Source of the DNA: CAZAYB01 sp964489215
Lineage (GTDB): Bacteria > Planctomycetota > Phycisphaerae > Sedimentisphaerales > Anaerohalosphaeraceae
Reading direction: 5' to 3'
DNA length: 18,303 bases
NCBI GenBank assembly: GCA_964489215.1
Contig: CAZAYB010000033.1
Location: forward strand, 1 to 18,303
A program made the position numbers and the translations under genes. Positions within the stretch are counted from its first letter, which is position 1. Every line of letters begins with the position of its first letter. Shown here piece by piece: positions 7,107 to 14,506 of the stretch. The notes beneath the pieces are model-generated. The model was not told where the DNA came from, did not search any database, and saw only the letters and a program-made list of their open reading frames with translations.

Positions 7107-8036
7107 ATGGGTAAGATATTTCAAAGTATCACTGAAACGATAGGCAGTACACCTTTAGTAAAAATACGCAAGATGGGTTCCGGCAAGGCAGATATTCTTG
7201 CCAAGTGCGAAAGCTTTAATCCATTGTCATCAGTAAAAGACCGTATTGCGATATCTATGATAGAGTCAGCAGAAAAGGCAGGTAGTATAAGTGCTGACAC
7301 TTTGATAGTAGAGCCTACCAGCGGCAACACGGGTATAGGTCTTGCTTTTGTTTGCGCTGCGAAGGGTTATAAGCTTAAGCTGGTAATGCCTGAGTCAATG
7401 AGTATTGAAAGGCGTAAGGTTCTTAAGATGCTTGGTGCTGAGCTTGTTCTTACTCCAGGAGAAAAGGGTATGAAAGGTGCGGTTGAGGCGGCTGAAGAGC
7501 TATCTAAGAAAAATGCCAATATTTTTATTCCTCAACAGTTCCAAAATCCTTCGAATCCTGAGGTTCACCGGAGGACAACTGCTGAGGAGATATGGTCCGA
7601 TACTGACGGCAAGGTTGATATATTAGCAGCAGGTGTAGGTACAGGGGGTACCATAACGGGAGTCGGCGAGATATTAAAGAAGAAGAACCCTTCCATACAG
7701 ATAGTTGCGGTTGAGCCGGATTCTTCTGCGGTTCTCAGCGGTGAAGACCCCGGTCCTCATAAGATTCAGGGTATTGGGGCAGGTTTTGTGCCAGATATTC
7801 TTAATACGAGTGTAATCGACGAGATATTTCGAGTCAGTAATGAAGATGCGATGAATGCATCTCGTCAGATGGCCCGTAAGGAAGGTATCCTTGGGGGTAT
7901 AAGCGCAGGTGCGGCGTTGTATGCCAGTTGTGAACTATCCAAAAGGAGCGAAAACGAAGGTAAAACGATAGTTTTTATAATGTGCGATACAGGTGAGAGA
8001 TATATAAGCACTGAACTTTTCGAGGATCTTGACTGA
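7107..8036 (+). CDS. cysK: Cysteine synthase A (O-acetylserine sulfhydrylase)
   Basis: The 309-residue protein is a fold-type II PLP enzyme that makes cysteine from O-acetylserine and sulfide in the cytoplasm. The PLP lysine is K44 in NPLSSVKDR, the substrate loop TSGNTG is at 71-76, the phosphate-binding GVGTGGTITG follows in the second half, and GGISAGAAL carries the C-terminal serine that contacts the pyridine ring. Length and motifs fit CysK better than cystathionine beta-synthase, as no CBS domains follow. The ATG at 7107 has AAGGGG about 7 nt upstream; a TTG at 7101 would overlap that site. CysE begins 1 nt after the stop, so the two enzymes, which form the cysteine synthase complex in many bacteria, are made in succession. 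NifS further down can use the cysteine produced. Confidence 0.96.
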   Translation: MGKIFQSITETIGSTPLVKIRKMGSGKADILAKCESFNPLSSVKDRIAISMIESAEKAGSISADTLIVEPTSGNTGIGLAFVCAAKGYKLKLVMPESMSIERRKVLKMLGAELVLTPGEKGMKGAVEAAEELSKKNANIFIPQQFQNPSNPEVHRRTTAEEIWSDTDGKVDILAAGVGTGGTITGVGEILKKKNPSIQIVAVEPDSSAVLSGEDPGPHKIQGIGAGFVPDILNTSVIDEIFRVSNEDAMNASRQMARKEGILGGISAGAALYASCELSKRSENEGKTIVFIMCDTGERYISTELFEDLD

Positions 8037-8037
8037 T

Positions 8038-8952
8038 ATGGCTAATGACAGCAACAATGACAGGACGGACAAGCTTGTAAAAGCTATCGTCAGCACTTAC
8101 GGCGGTTCGGGAGTGAATTTTATAGATGTTAGCAATCTTCCGGTACGTGATGAAATTATCGAGATAATGGAGATGCTGATAGAGCTTATTTTTCCCGGTT
8201 ATACGGGTAAACGTTCGATAACGCGTGAAAATGTTGATTATATTGTCGGTGATATTGTCTGCATAGTGAGGAGCAGGCTTTCAGAACAGATTGAACGGGC
8301 CTTGAAGCATCGCTGCAGGCTTAAGGATTGTCCGACCTGCGATTGCAGGAACCTTGCAGTCAGGCATACTGATGAGCTGTTGGCAGAGCTTCCTCGTATA
8401 AGGGCAATGCTATCGGAAGATGTTCAGGCAGCTTATGACGGTGATCCTGCTGCGACATCTCTTGAGGAGACAGTTATAAGTTATCCAGGAATCGCGGCAA
8501 TAGCGACCCATCGGATAGCCCATGAGCTTTATCTTCGTGATGTTCCTTTGATTCCCCGTATAATGAGTGAGAATGCCCATATGCGTACCGGGATCGATAT
8601 TCATCCGGGAGCGAAGATAAGCAAGAGGTTTTTTATCGACCATGGCACCGGGGTTGTTATCGGTGAGACAGCGGTAATCGGAAAGAATGTCAAGCTTTAC
8701 CAGGGTGTAACTCTGGGAGCGATGAGTTTCGCGAAGGATGACCGAGGTCATATAATCAAAGGCGGCAAGAGGCATCCAACAATTGAAGAAGATGTAACGA
8801 TTTACGCAGAAGCAACTATTCTTGGTGATATTGTTATCGGTAAAGGTTCGACGGTAAGCGGTAACGCCTGGGTAACGAAGTCTGTTCCGGCAGGTTCAAT
8901 AGTTGCTCCTGTAAAGAGCAAATCCCGGACGATCACTCCCCGGGCTATTTGA
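8038..8952 (+). CDS. cysE: Serine O-acetyltransferase, long form
   Basis: The product of 304 residues converts serine and acetyl-CoA to O-acetylserine, the first step of cysteine synthesis. An N-terminal helical region (1-160) is followed by the left-handed beta-helix of hexapeptide repeats. Active-site landmarks are GIDIHPGAKI at 185-194 and IDHGTGVVIGETAVIG at 200-215, equivalent to the catalytic Asp/His regions of E. coli CysE, and LYQGVTLGAMSF at 220-231. The C-terminus is short. An unusual cysteine group lies in the N-terminal domain at 93, 98, 101 and 103 (CRLKDCPTCDC), which could bind metal or an Fe-S cluster; the family's core activity does not need it. The ATG at 8038 follows the cysK stop by 1 nt, with GAGGAT about 10 nt upstream lying inside cysK. 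A TTG at 8029 would be a longer alternative. Confidence 0.95.
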   Translation: MANDSNNDRTDKLVKAIVSTYGGSGVNFIDVSNLPVRDEIIEIMEMLIELIFPGYTGKRSITRENVDYIVGDIVCIVRSRLSEQIERALKHRCRLKDCPTCDCRNLAVRHTDELLAELPRIRAMLSEDVQAAYDGDPAATSLEETVISYPGIAAIATHRIAHELYLRDVPLIPRIMSENAHMRTGIDIHPGAKISKRFFIDHGTGVVIGETAVIGKNVKLYQGVTLGAMSFAKDDRGHIIKGGKRHPTIEEDVTIYAEATILGDIVIGKGSTVSGNAWVTKSVPAGSIVAPVKSKSRTITPRAI

Positions 8953-8960
8953 GGTCTATT

Positions 8961-8992
8961 CTGCCCTTTGGTAAAAGGGTTTGAACAGGCAG
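8961..8992 (+). other. Hairpin in the cysE-nadA gap
   Basis: CCCTTT (8964-8969), a GGTA loop and AAAGGG (8974-8979) form a 6-bp hairpin. It competes with an outer pairing of CTGCC (8961-8965) and GGCAG (8988-8992). Only TTT follows the short hairpin, so it is a weak terminator at best. It sits in the longest gap of the operon (100 nt) and might tune expression of nadA and later genes. Confidence 0.35.
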
Positions 8993-9052
8993 GTGTCAAA
9001 GTCTGTAAAAGATAATGAAAGCTGGGATAATAACAATTGGAAATTTTGCAAT

Positions 9053-9964
9053 ATGATAAGTATTGAAGATAAAATCAATAATCTTAAAGTTAAGAAAAAC
9101 GCTGTGATACTGGCTCACAATTACCAGATCGGCGAGGTTCAGGATATAGCTGATTTTACCGGTGATTCGCTGGGTCTTAGTCGACAGGCGGCGAATACTA
9201 AAGCTGATGTAATTGTTTTTTGCGGTGTCCGCTTTATGGCAGAGACTGCGAAGATATTATCGCCCGGCAAGACTGTTTTGCTTCCTGAGAAGAATGCAGG
9301 CTGTCCGATGGCGAATATGATAACTGGTGCACAGCTGCGGGAAATGAAAGCAAAGCATCCTGAAGCTCTTGTTGTTTGTTATGTGAATACTACTGCGGAA
9401 GTTAAGGCTGAGAGTGATTACTGCTGTACCAGTTCCAATGCGGTAGAGCTTGTGCGTTCTTTGCCGAGCGATAAGGAGATTATTTTTGTACCTGATAAGT
9501 ATCTTGGTTCTTATGTGAAAGAGCAGACGGGGAAGGATATAATATTGTGGCCAGGCTATTGCGCGACACACGCGAAAATTGATCCTGAAAATATCAAACG
9601 ATTAAAGGGTGAGTTTCCTGATTCAATCGTCCTGGCTCATCCGGAAGCAAACCGGGAGGTATGGGATGTCTCAGATGAACTGCTGAGCACCGGTCAGATG
9701 CTCAGCTATGCCAGAGAAAGTGCTAATAAGCGTTTTATAATAGCAACAGAGGTTGGTATAATTCATACGCTTAAAAAGGAGAATCCGTCGAAGGATTTTA
9801 TAGCGGTTTCTTCTAAAACGGTTTGTCCGAACATGAAGAAGATAAACCTTGAGAAGGTTTTGTGGGCGCTTGAGAATGATGAGTTTCAAGTTGAATTAGA
9901 TGCTGCAATAATGGATAAGGCCAGGCATTCTCTTGAGAGGATGCTGGAGGTTATTCCGGCTTAA
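9053..9964 (+). CDS. nadA: Quinolinate synthase A
   Basis: The 303-residue protein condenses iminoaspartate with dihydroxyacetone phosphate to quinolinate in de novo NAD synthesis, using a 4Fe-4S cluster. The N-terminal VILAHNYQIGEVQDIADF is the family signature. The three cluster cysteines typical of short NadA are C84 in NAGCPMA, C170 in PGYCATH and C258 in KTVCPNM. Other conserved parts are FMAETAKIL at 61-69, HPEAN at 196-200 and TEVGIIH at 232-238. The ATG at 9053 gives the standard N-terminus; the ribosome-binding site there is weak (TTGGAAA some distance upstream), and in-frame TTG (8981) or GTG (8993) would add an unconserved extension. The partners nadB and nadC are not in the window. 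Placement between cysteine and Fe-S assembly genes suggests that cluster supply is matched to this enzyme. Confidence 0.95.
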   Translation: MISIEDKINNLKVKKNAVILAHNYQIGEVQDIADFTGDSLGLSRQAANTKADVIVFCGVRFMAETAKILSPGKTVLLPEKNAGCPMANMITGAQLREMKAKHPEALVVCYVNTTAEVKAESDYCCTSSNAVELVRSLPSDKEIIFVPDKYLGSYVKEQTGKDIILWPGYCATHAKIDPENIKRLKGEFPDSIVLAHPEANREVWDVSDELLSTGQMLSYARESANKRFIIATEVGIIHTLKKENPSKDFIAVSSKTVCPNMKKINLEKVLWALENDEFQVELDAAIMDKARHSLERMLEVIPA

Positions 9965-9988
9965 TGATTTTTTTAGGAGAATTTAGTG

Positions 9989-11275
9989 ATGAACAATACA
10001 GAATATCACCTTGATACCCTTGCCCTGCATGCAGGGCATAAAGTTGATGATGACACACTTAGCAGAGCTGTTCCAATATATCAGACGAGCAGTTATATGT
10101 TCAATAATACGGATCACGCGGCAGATCTTTTCGCTCTTAAGGAGTTTGGCAATATTTATACCAGGCTGATGAATCCTACGACGGATGTTCTGGAGAAGAG
10201 GGTTGCGGCGATGGAAAAAGGTGCGGCAGGCCTTGCTTTTGCGAGCGGTATGGCAGCGGTTACCGGATCGGTTCTGACGATATGTTCAGCAGGTGATCAT
10301 ATTGTTTCGAGCAGCAGTCTTTACGGCGGGACTTATACTCTTTTTGCTCATACTCTCAAGAAGCTGGGCATAGAAACAACTTTTGTAGATCCTGGTGATC
10401 CAGGTAATTTTTCCAAAGCCGTTAAGGATAATACTAAACTGATATATATAGAAACGATAGGCAACCCTAAGAACGATATACCGGATTACGGCAAGATTGC
10501 GGAGGTTGCTCACGGTCATGGTGTTCCGGTTATATGTGATAATACAATGGCTTCGCCGATGCTGTTTCGTCCAATAGAACACGGTGTTGATATTGTTGTT
10601 CATTCGTGTACGAAAATAATCGGCGGGCATGGTACGAGTATTGGCGGGATTATAATAGATTCCGGCAATTTTGACTGGAGCAGAGGTAATTATCCTGAGA
10701 TAACCGAGCCTGACGAAAGTTATCACGGTCTTAATTTTCATGAAACATTCGGCACCCTTGCTTATATTATAAAAGCAAGGGTTCAGCACCTTCGGGACAC
10801 CGGCGGGTGCATGTCGCCATTTAACGCATTTTTATTTTTACAGGGTCTTGAGACAATACATCTGAGGGTTCCGAGACATTGCGAAAACGCACTTAAGCTT
10901 GCAAAATTTCTTGAGGGACACGAAGGTGTTAAGTGGGTTAATTATCCGGGTTTGGAGTCGCATGAATATTATTCAAGGGCGAAAAAGTATCTTCCTGACG
11001 GTCAGGGTGCGATAATCGGATTCGGAATTAAAGGCGGGCTTGACAATGGAATCAAGTTTATTAATTCGGTTAAGCTTGCAAGTCATCTTGCGAATATACT
11101 TGACAGCAAGACTCTTGTGATACATCCTTCGAGTACGACCCATCAGCAGCTTAGCAGAAGTGAGCAGGAATCGGCAGGGGTAACGGAAGATTTTATAAGA
11201 GTTTCAGTTGGAACGGAGAATATTGAGGACATAATAAGCGATTTTGACCAGGCGCTTAAATCGGCGATGAGTTAG
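9989..11275 (+). CDS. metY: O-acetylhomoserine sulfhydrylase (homocysteine synthase)
   Basis: The 428-residue protein belongs to the Cys/Met metabolism PLP-dependent family (fold type I). Characteristic segments are LHAGHKVDDDT at 13-23, NIYTRLMNPTTDVLEKR at 55-71, ASGMAAV at 85-91 and SSSLYGGTYTLF at 108-119. The PLP lysine is K209 in VHSCTKIIGGHGTSIGG; the GGHGTSIGG run and the length near 430 distinguish MetY from the shorter MetB, MetC and MetZ enzymes. It makes homocysteine directly from sulfide and an acylhomoserine, so it competes with CysK for sulfide. AGGAG lies 9 nt upstream of the ATG at 9989; a GTG at 9986 is a less likely start. It begins 24 nt after nadA and ends 20 nt before nifU, within the same operon. 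The acetyltransferase MetX/MetA is not in the window. Confidence 0.93.
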   Translation: MNNTEYHLDTLALHAGHKVDDDTLSRAVPIYQTSSYMFNNTDHAADLFALKEFGNIYTRLMNPTTDVLEKRVAAMEKGAAGLAFASGMAAVTGSVLTICSAGDHIVSSSSLYGGTYTLFAHTLKKLGIETTFVDPGDPGNFSKAVKDNTKLIYIETIGNPKNDIPDYGKIAEVAHGHGVPVICDNTMASPMLFRPIEHGVDIVVHSCTKIIGGHGTSIGGIIIDSGNFDWSRGNYPEITEPDESYHGLNFHETFGTLAYIIKARVQHLRDTGGCMSPFNAFLFLQGLETIHLRVPRHCENALKLAKFLEGHEGVKWVNYPGLESHEYYSRAKKYLPDGQGAIIGFGIKGGLDNGIKFINSVKLASHLANILDSKTLVIHPSSTTHQQLSRSEQESAGVTEDFIRVSVGTENIEDIISDFDQALKSAMS

Positions 11276-11295
11276 TTTTTAATCGAGGTTATGAA

Positions 11296-12159
11296 ATGTG
11301 GGATTATACGAACGATGTAATGGATCATTTTTCTAACCCGCGTAATGTGGGTACAGTTGAGAATCCGGACGGTGTTGGTGAAGTTGGTTCGCTGGCATGC
11401 GGCGATGCTTTGACTTTAACATTCAAGCTGGATGATGATGGCAGGATTTGTGATGCCAAGTTCAAGACTTTCGGCTGCGCTAGTGCGGTTGCTTCATCTT
11501 CAGTTCTGACAGAGATGATAAAGGGTCTGACGCTTGAAGAGGCAAAGAAGGTCACCAATAAGGATATAGTGGAGAAGCTTGGGGGATTGCCGGAGCAGAA
11601 GATGCACTGTTCAGTAATGGGGCAGGAAGCTCTCGAGGCGGCAATCGATAATTACTATAACAAGAACGGCAAAGGGGGTGCTGATACTAATCAGAAGATT
11701 CTTTGTGCGTGCTTTGGTGTTACAGAGCAAGAGGTTCGCAAGGTTATTCGTGAAAACGGTCTTACGAGCGTTGAGGAGGTGACCAATTACTGCAAGGCTG
11801 GGGGAGGATGCGGAAGATGCAAGGGTGATATTGAAGAGGTTCTGGAGCAGGAGAAGAGCCAGGCTGGTGAGATGGTTACAGAAACTATGCCTAAAAAGCC
11901 TGAAAAGCTTACAAATATTCAGAAGATCCAGCTTATTCAGCAGACGATAAATGAGCAGGTCCGGCCGGCTCTTCGGGCTCACGGCGGAGATATCGAGCTA
12001 ATCGATGTTGAAGGTGATAAAGTTATTGTGGCATTTCGCGGTATGTGCGCTCAATGTAAGGTCAGTGAATTTACGATGGAGCAGGTTGTAGAGGCAAAAC
12101 TAAAGGAATTTGTATCAGATAAGGTTTATGTCGAAGAACAATCAGACTCAACTGAATAA
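11296..12159 (+). CDS. nifU: NifU-type three-domain Fe-S cluster scaffold
   Basis: The 287-residue protein has the full NifU layout. Residues 1-125 are an IscU-like scaffold with assembly cysteines C35 (ACGDA), C61 (FGCAS) and C105 (MHCSVMG) plus D37. Residues 135-180 are a BFD-like 2Fe-2S domain with C137 and C139 (CACFGV) and C172 and C175 (GGCGRC), at the same positions I recall for Azotobacter vinelandii NifU. Residues 205-278 are an Nfu domain with C251 and C254 in GMCAQCKVS. The protein receives sulfur from NifS and iron, builds clusters and passes them to apoproteins such as NadA. No nif structural genes are seen, so this is probably the general housekeeping system, as in Helicobacter and others that use NIF-type machinery. 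The ATG has GAGG 7 nt upstream. nifS follows after 18 nt. Confidence 0.95.
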   Translation: MWDYTNDVMDHFSNPRNVGTVENPDGVGEVGSLACGDALTLTFKLDDDGRICDAKFKTFGCASAVASSSVLTEMIKGLTLEEAKKVTNKDIVEKLGGLPEQKMHCSVMGQEALEAAIDNYYNKNGKGGADTNQKILCACFGVTEQEVRKVIRENGLTSVEEVTNYCKAGGGCGRCKGDIEEVLEQEKSQAGEMVTETMPKKPEKLTNIQKIQLIQQTINEQVRPALRAHGGDIELIDVEGDKVIVAFRGMCAQCKVSEFTMEQVVEAKLKEFVSDKVYVEEQSDSTE

Positions 12160-12177
12160 CTATTAAGGTATTGAATT

Positions 12178-13335
12178 ATGAACATAATTTATATGGATAA
12201 CAACGCGACGACAAAGATCGCTGAAGAGGTAATCGAGGAGATGAAGCCTTATCTTTGTGAATACTACGGTAATCCATCGAGTATGCATACTTTCGGGGGT
12301 CAGGTTGAGCAAAAGATTAAAAAAGCCAGGCAGCAGGTGAGCGGTCTTCTTGGCTGTCTTCCGGAAGAAGTTATTTTTACATCCTGCGGCACTGAAAGTG
12401 ATAACAGCGCGATACGGGGAATTCTTGAGGCTAACCGCAGTAAGCATAAGATTATTACAACCAGGGTTGAGCATCCGGCTGTTCTGGGCTGCTGCAGGGA
12501 GCTTGCTGCTCACGGCTATAATGTGGTTGAGATAGGTGTGGACCGTGAAGGGGCGCTTAATCTTGATGAGCTTTCAGATGCAATGGATGATGATACTGCG
12601 ATAATTTCTGTTATGTGGGCGAATAATGAGACGGGAGTGATTTTTCCTGTTGAGAAGATAGCACAAATGGCAAAGGGTAAGGGTATTGCTTTTCATACCG
12701 ATGCGGTTCAGGCGGTTGGTAAGATACCGATAGACCTTTCGAAAAGCTCAATAGATTTATTGAGTATATCCGGTCATAAGCTTCACGCTCCAAAGGGTGT
12801 GGGGGTTTTGTATGTTCGTAAAGGGACGCGGATCAAACCTTTTATGCTTGGCGGTCATCAGGAAGGCGGCAGGCGAGCGGGTACTGAAAACACTCCTGGA
12901 ATAATCGCTCTGGGTAAGGCTTGTGAGCTTGCCAAGGAAAGACTGGATGATGAGAATACCCGTGTCAGGAAGCTGCGAGATAAACTTGAGAAGAAGATAC
13001 TCGAGAGCTGTCCGGACAGTTTTGTCAACGGCGACAGGGAGAACAGGCTGCCTAATACGCTTAATGTCAGTTTTGAGTATATCGAAGGCGAGTCAATCCT
13101 TTTAATGCTTGACCGTTACGGTATATGTGCCAGCAGCGGTTCGGCGTGCAGCAGCGGTTCGCTTGAGCCTTCTCATGTTTTGCGGGCAATGGGTGTTCCT
13201 TTTACGGCGGCTCATGGTTCGGTCCGATTAAGTCTAAGTGTTTACAATACTGAAGAAGAGGTTGATTTTGTTCTGGATAAGATACCTGCGGTTGTAAACC
13301 GTCTGCGTGAGCTTAGCCCTTTTGTTAAGGCGTGA
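12178..13335 (+). CDS. nifS: Cysteine desulfurase, NifS/IscS group I
   Basis: The 385-residue PLP enzyme removes sulfur from cysteine as a persulfide for Fe-S assembly on NifU. It begins with MDNNATT (6-12), a signature of the class. The PLP pocket includes H99 in VEHP, D174 and Q178 in HTDAVQAV, and lysine K201 in SGHKLHAPKG. The catalytic cysteine is C324 in CASSGSACSSGS, on the longer loop of group I enzymes, followed by EPSHVLRAMGV, which is typical of NifS/IscS rather than SufS. It is the last gene of the operon, 18 nt after nifU, with AAGG as a modest ribosome-binding site. Its cysteine substrate is made by CysE and CysK of the same transcript. The gene could equally be called iscS; the NifU partner favours nifS. 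Confidence 0.95.
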   Translation: MNIIYMDNNATTKIAEEVIEEMKPYLCEYYGNPSSMHTFGGQVEQKIKKARQQVSGLLGCLPEEVIFTSCGTESDNSAIRGILEANRSKHKIITTRVEHPAVLGCCRELAAHGYNVVEIGVDREGALNLDELSDAMDDDTAIISVMWANNETGVIFPVEKIAQMAKGKGIAFHTDAVQAVGKIPIDLSKSSIDLLSISGHKLHAPKGVGVLYVRKGTRIKPFMLGGHQEGGRRAGTENTPGIIALGKACELAKERLDDENTRVRKLRDKLEKKILESCPDSFVNGDRENRLPNTLNVSFEYIEGESILLMLDRYGICASSGSACSSGSLEPSHVLRAMGVPFTAAHGSVRLSLSVYNTEEEVDFVLDKIPAVVNRLRELSPFVKA

Positions 13336-13427
13336 GCATATTGGGGTTTCTTTTAAGTTTTTGTGTGCGGGGATAGTTTGTGATTATAAAAACAATACCC
13401 CTGCCAGGGTACTGGTGCATATTGGGG
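13336..13427 (+). repeat. Pair of 11-bp direct repeats after nifS
   Basis: GCATATTGGGG occurs at 13336-13346, directly after the nifS stop, and again at 13417-13427, 81 nt apart. The stretch between them has a small TACCC/GGGTA inverted repeat. No function is evident; it may be a remnant of a local duplication. Confidence 0.6.
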
Positions 13428-13463
13428 CGGCGCGTCTTTTTAACATTATGGAATTTTTCTGCA

Positions 13464-13482
13464 AAACAGCAGAGGGCTGTTT
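13464..13482. terminator. Putative bidirectional terminator between nifS and the Gfo/Idh gene
   Basis: AAACAGC (13464-13470), an AGAGG loop and GCTGTTT (13476-13482) form a 7-bp hairpin between convergent genes. On the minus strand it is followed by TTTT, and on the plus strand it ends in TTT. The stop codon of the minus-strand oxidoreductase lies in the stem. The stem is short, so efficiency is uncertain. Confidence 0.5.
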
Positions 13483-14479
13483 AATCTATTGAAACTATCT
13501 GCCCTGTATTGCTGCTTTTGTAGGCAGCATGGATTATTTTCAGGCACTGACGGACGTTTTCAAGGTCAGATTCAGGCGGTTTGTTTTTCATTATGCATTC
13601 GGCGAAAGCGACAGCCTGGTTGTAGAAGCTTTCCTGGGTGTTTACCTGGTCATTTACGATTTTTCCATCGAGGTACATGGCGTCTGTAATTTCTATGTTT
13701 GCACGGTCGCCAATAATTCTTATGCCGTTGAATTTTTCCATTTTTTTTGTCCATGTTTCCAGTATGTATCCAACGGAGCCATCGGGGTATATGAGGTTAA
13801 TAGAGGCGATGTCTTCATCATCCATTTCGGTAAGTATTCTTTTGGCGGTAAAGGCGTGGACTTTCAGCGGCATCTGCATAAGGTACAGGGATGTGTAGAC
13901 TCGGTGATGTCCGCTGTCCATAAGAGCGCCTCCTCCGGATAATTCTGTTTTTCCTCTCCATGTTTTGGCTTGTTTTCGGGGCAGGTGTTGTGTTGAAATG
14001 AAGCTCGAATAAACTACTTTTCCAAGTGTGCCGGCCTCTATCATCTGTCTTGCCTGAGATAGTGCACCACGGTAAATTCCGTTATGAGCGGGGAAAATTA
14101 CGAGGTCTGTATTTTTTAATCTGTTCTCGATGTCATCAAGCTGTTCGGCAGTTATGACTACAGGTTTTTCTACGAGTGCGTGTTTTTTATTTTCTATGCA
14201 TTTTAATATCTGCGGGTAGTGGCTTGCTGTTATTGTTAAAATAGCAACGGCATCTATATCGTCTGATGCGACCATTTCATCAAAGCTTTCATAGGGTTTG
14301 ACGTTCCATTTTTCAGCGGTATCGATCAGGTTTTTGATTTGTCTTTTTCTGTCGGACTCCGGGCCGTAGAATTCCCGGCAGCAAGCTTTGACTTCGATAT
14401 TATCTGCTCTTGAGAAGGCCTGGAAGTGCTGTTCTCCGATGAGGCCAGTACCTGCTATTGCAATTCTTATTTTATTCAT
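13481..14479 (-). CDS. Gfo/Idh/MocA-family oxidoreductase
   Basis: The 332-residue protein has the two-domain form of NAD(P)-dependent sugar and inositol dehydrogenases. The N-terminal Rossmann fold begins IRIAIAGTGLIGEQH (4-18) with the dinucleotide-binding glycines, and VEKPV at 103-107 is the family's EKP motif with the catalytic lysine. The C-terminal domain shows GGGALMDSGHHRVY at about 182-195, including the histidine usually involved in catalysis. The substrate cannot be told; the family acts on sugars, amino sugars, inositols and related compounds. The ATG at 14479 has AAGGA 6 nt upstream, which decides against a TTG at 14497. It lies 27 nt downstream of rlmN on the same strand, so the two are probably co-transcribed, although no functional link is apparent. 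Confidence 0.9.
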   Translation of the reverse strand: MNKIRIAIAGTGLIGEQHFQAFSRADNIEVKACCREFYGPESDRKRQIKNLIDTAEKWNVKPYESFDEMVASDDIDAVAILTITASHYPQILKCIENKKHALVEKPVVITAEQLDDIENRLKNTDLVIFPAHNGIYRGALSQARQMIEAGTLGKVVYSSFISTQHLPRKQAKTWRGKTELSGGGALMDSGHHRVYTSLYLMQMPLKVHAFTAKRILTEMDDEDIASINLIYPDGSVGYILETWTKKMEKFNGIRIIGDRANIEITDAMYLDGKIVNDQVNTQESFYNQAVAFAECIMKNKPPESDLENVRQCLKIIHAAYKSSNTGQIVSID

Positions 14480-14506
14480 ATTATATCCTTTTGACAAAAT
14501 TTACGT

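Noticed and set aside
10286..10789. A 167-codon minus-strand frame inside metY
   Set aside because: It is a shadow of the strongly conserved metY frame and has no recognisable protein features.
11296..13335. A nitrogen-fixation locus
   Set aside because: nifU and nifS alone do not show nitrogen fixation; no nifH, nifD, nifK, nifB, nifE or nifN is present, and the surrounding genes are for cysteine, NAD and methionine metabolism.
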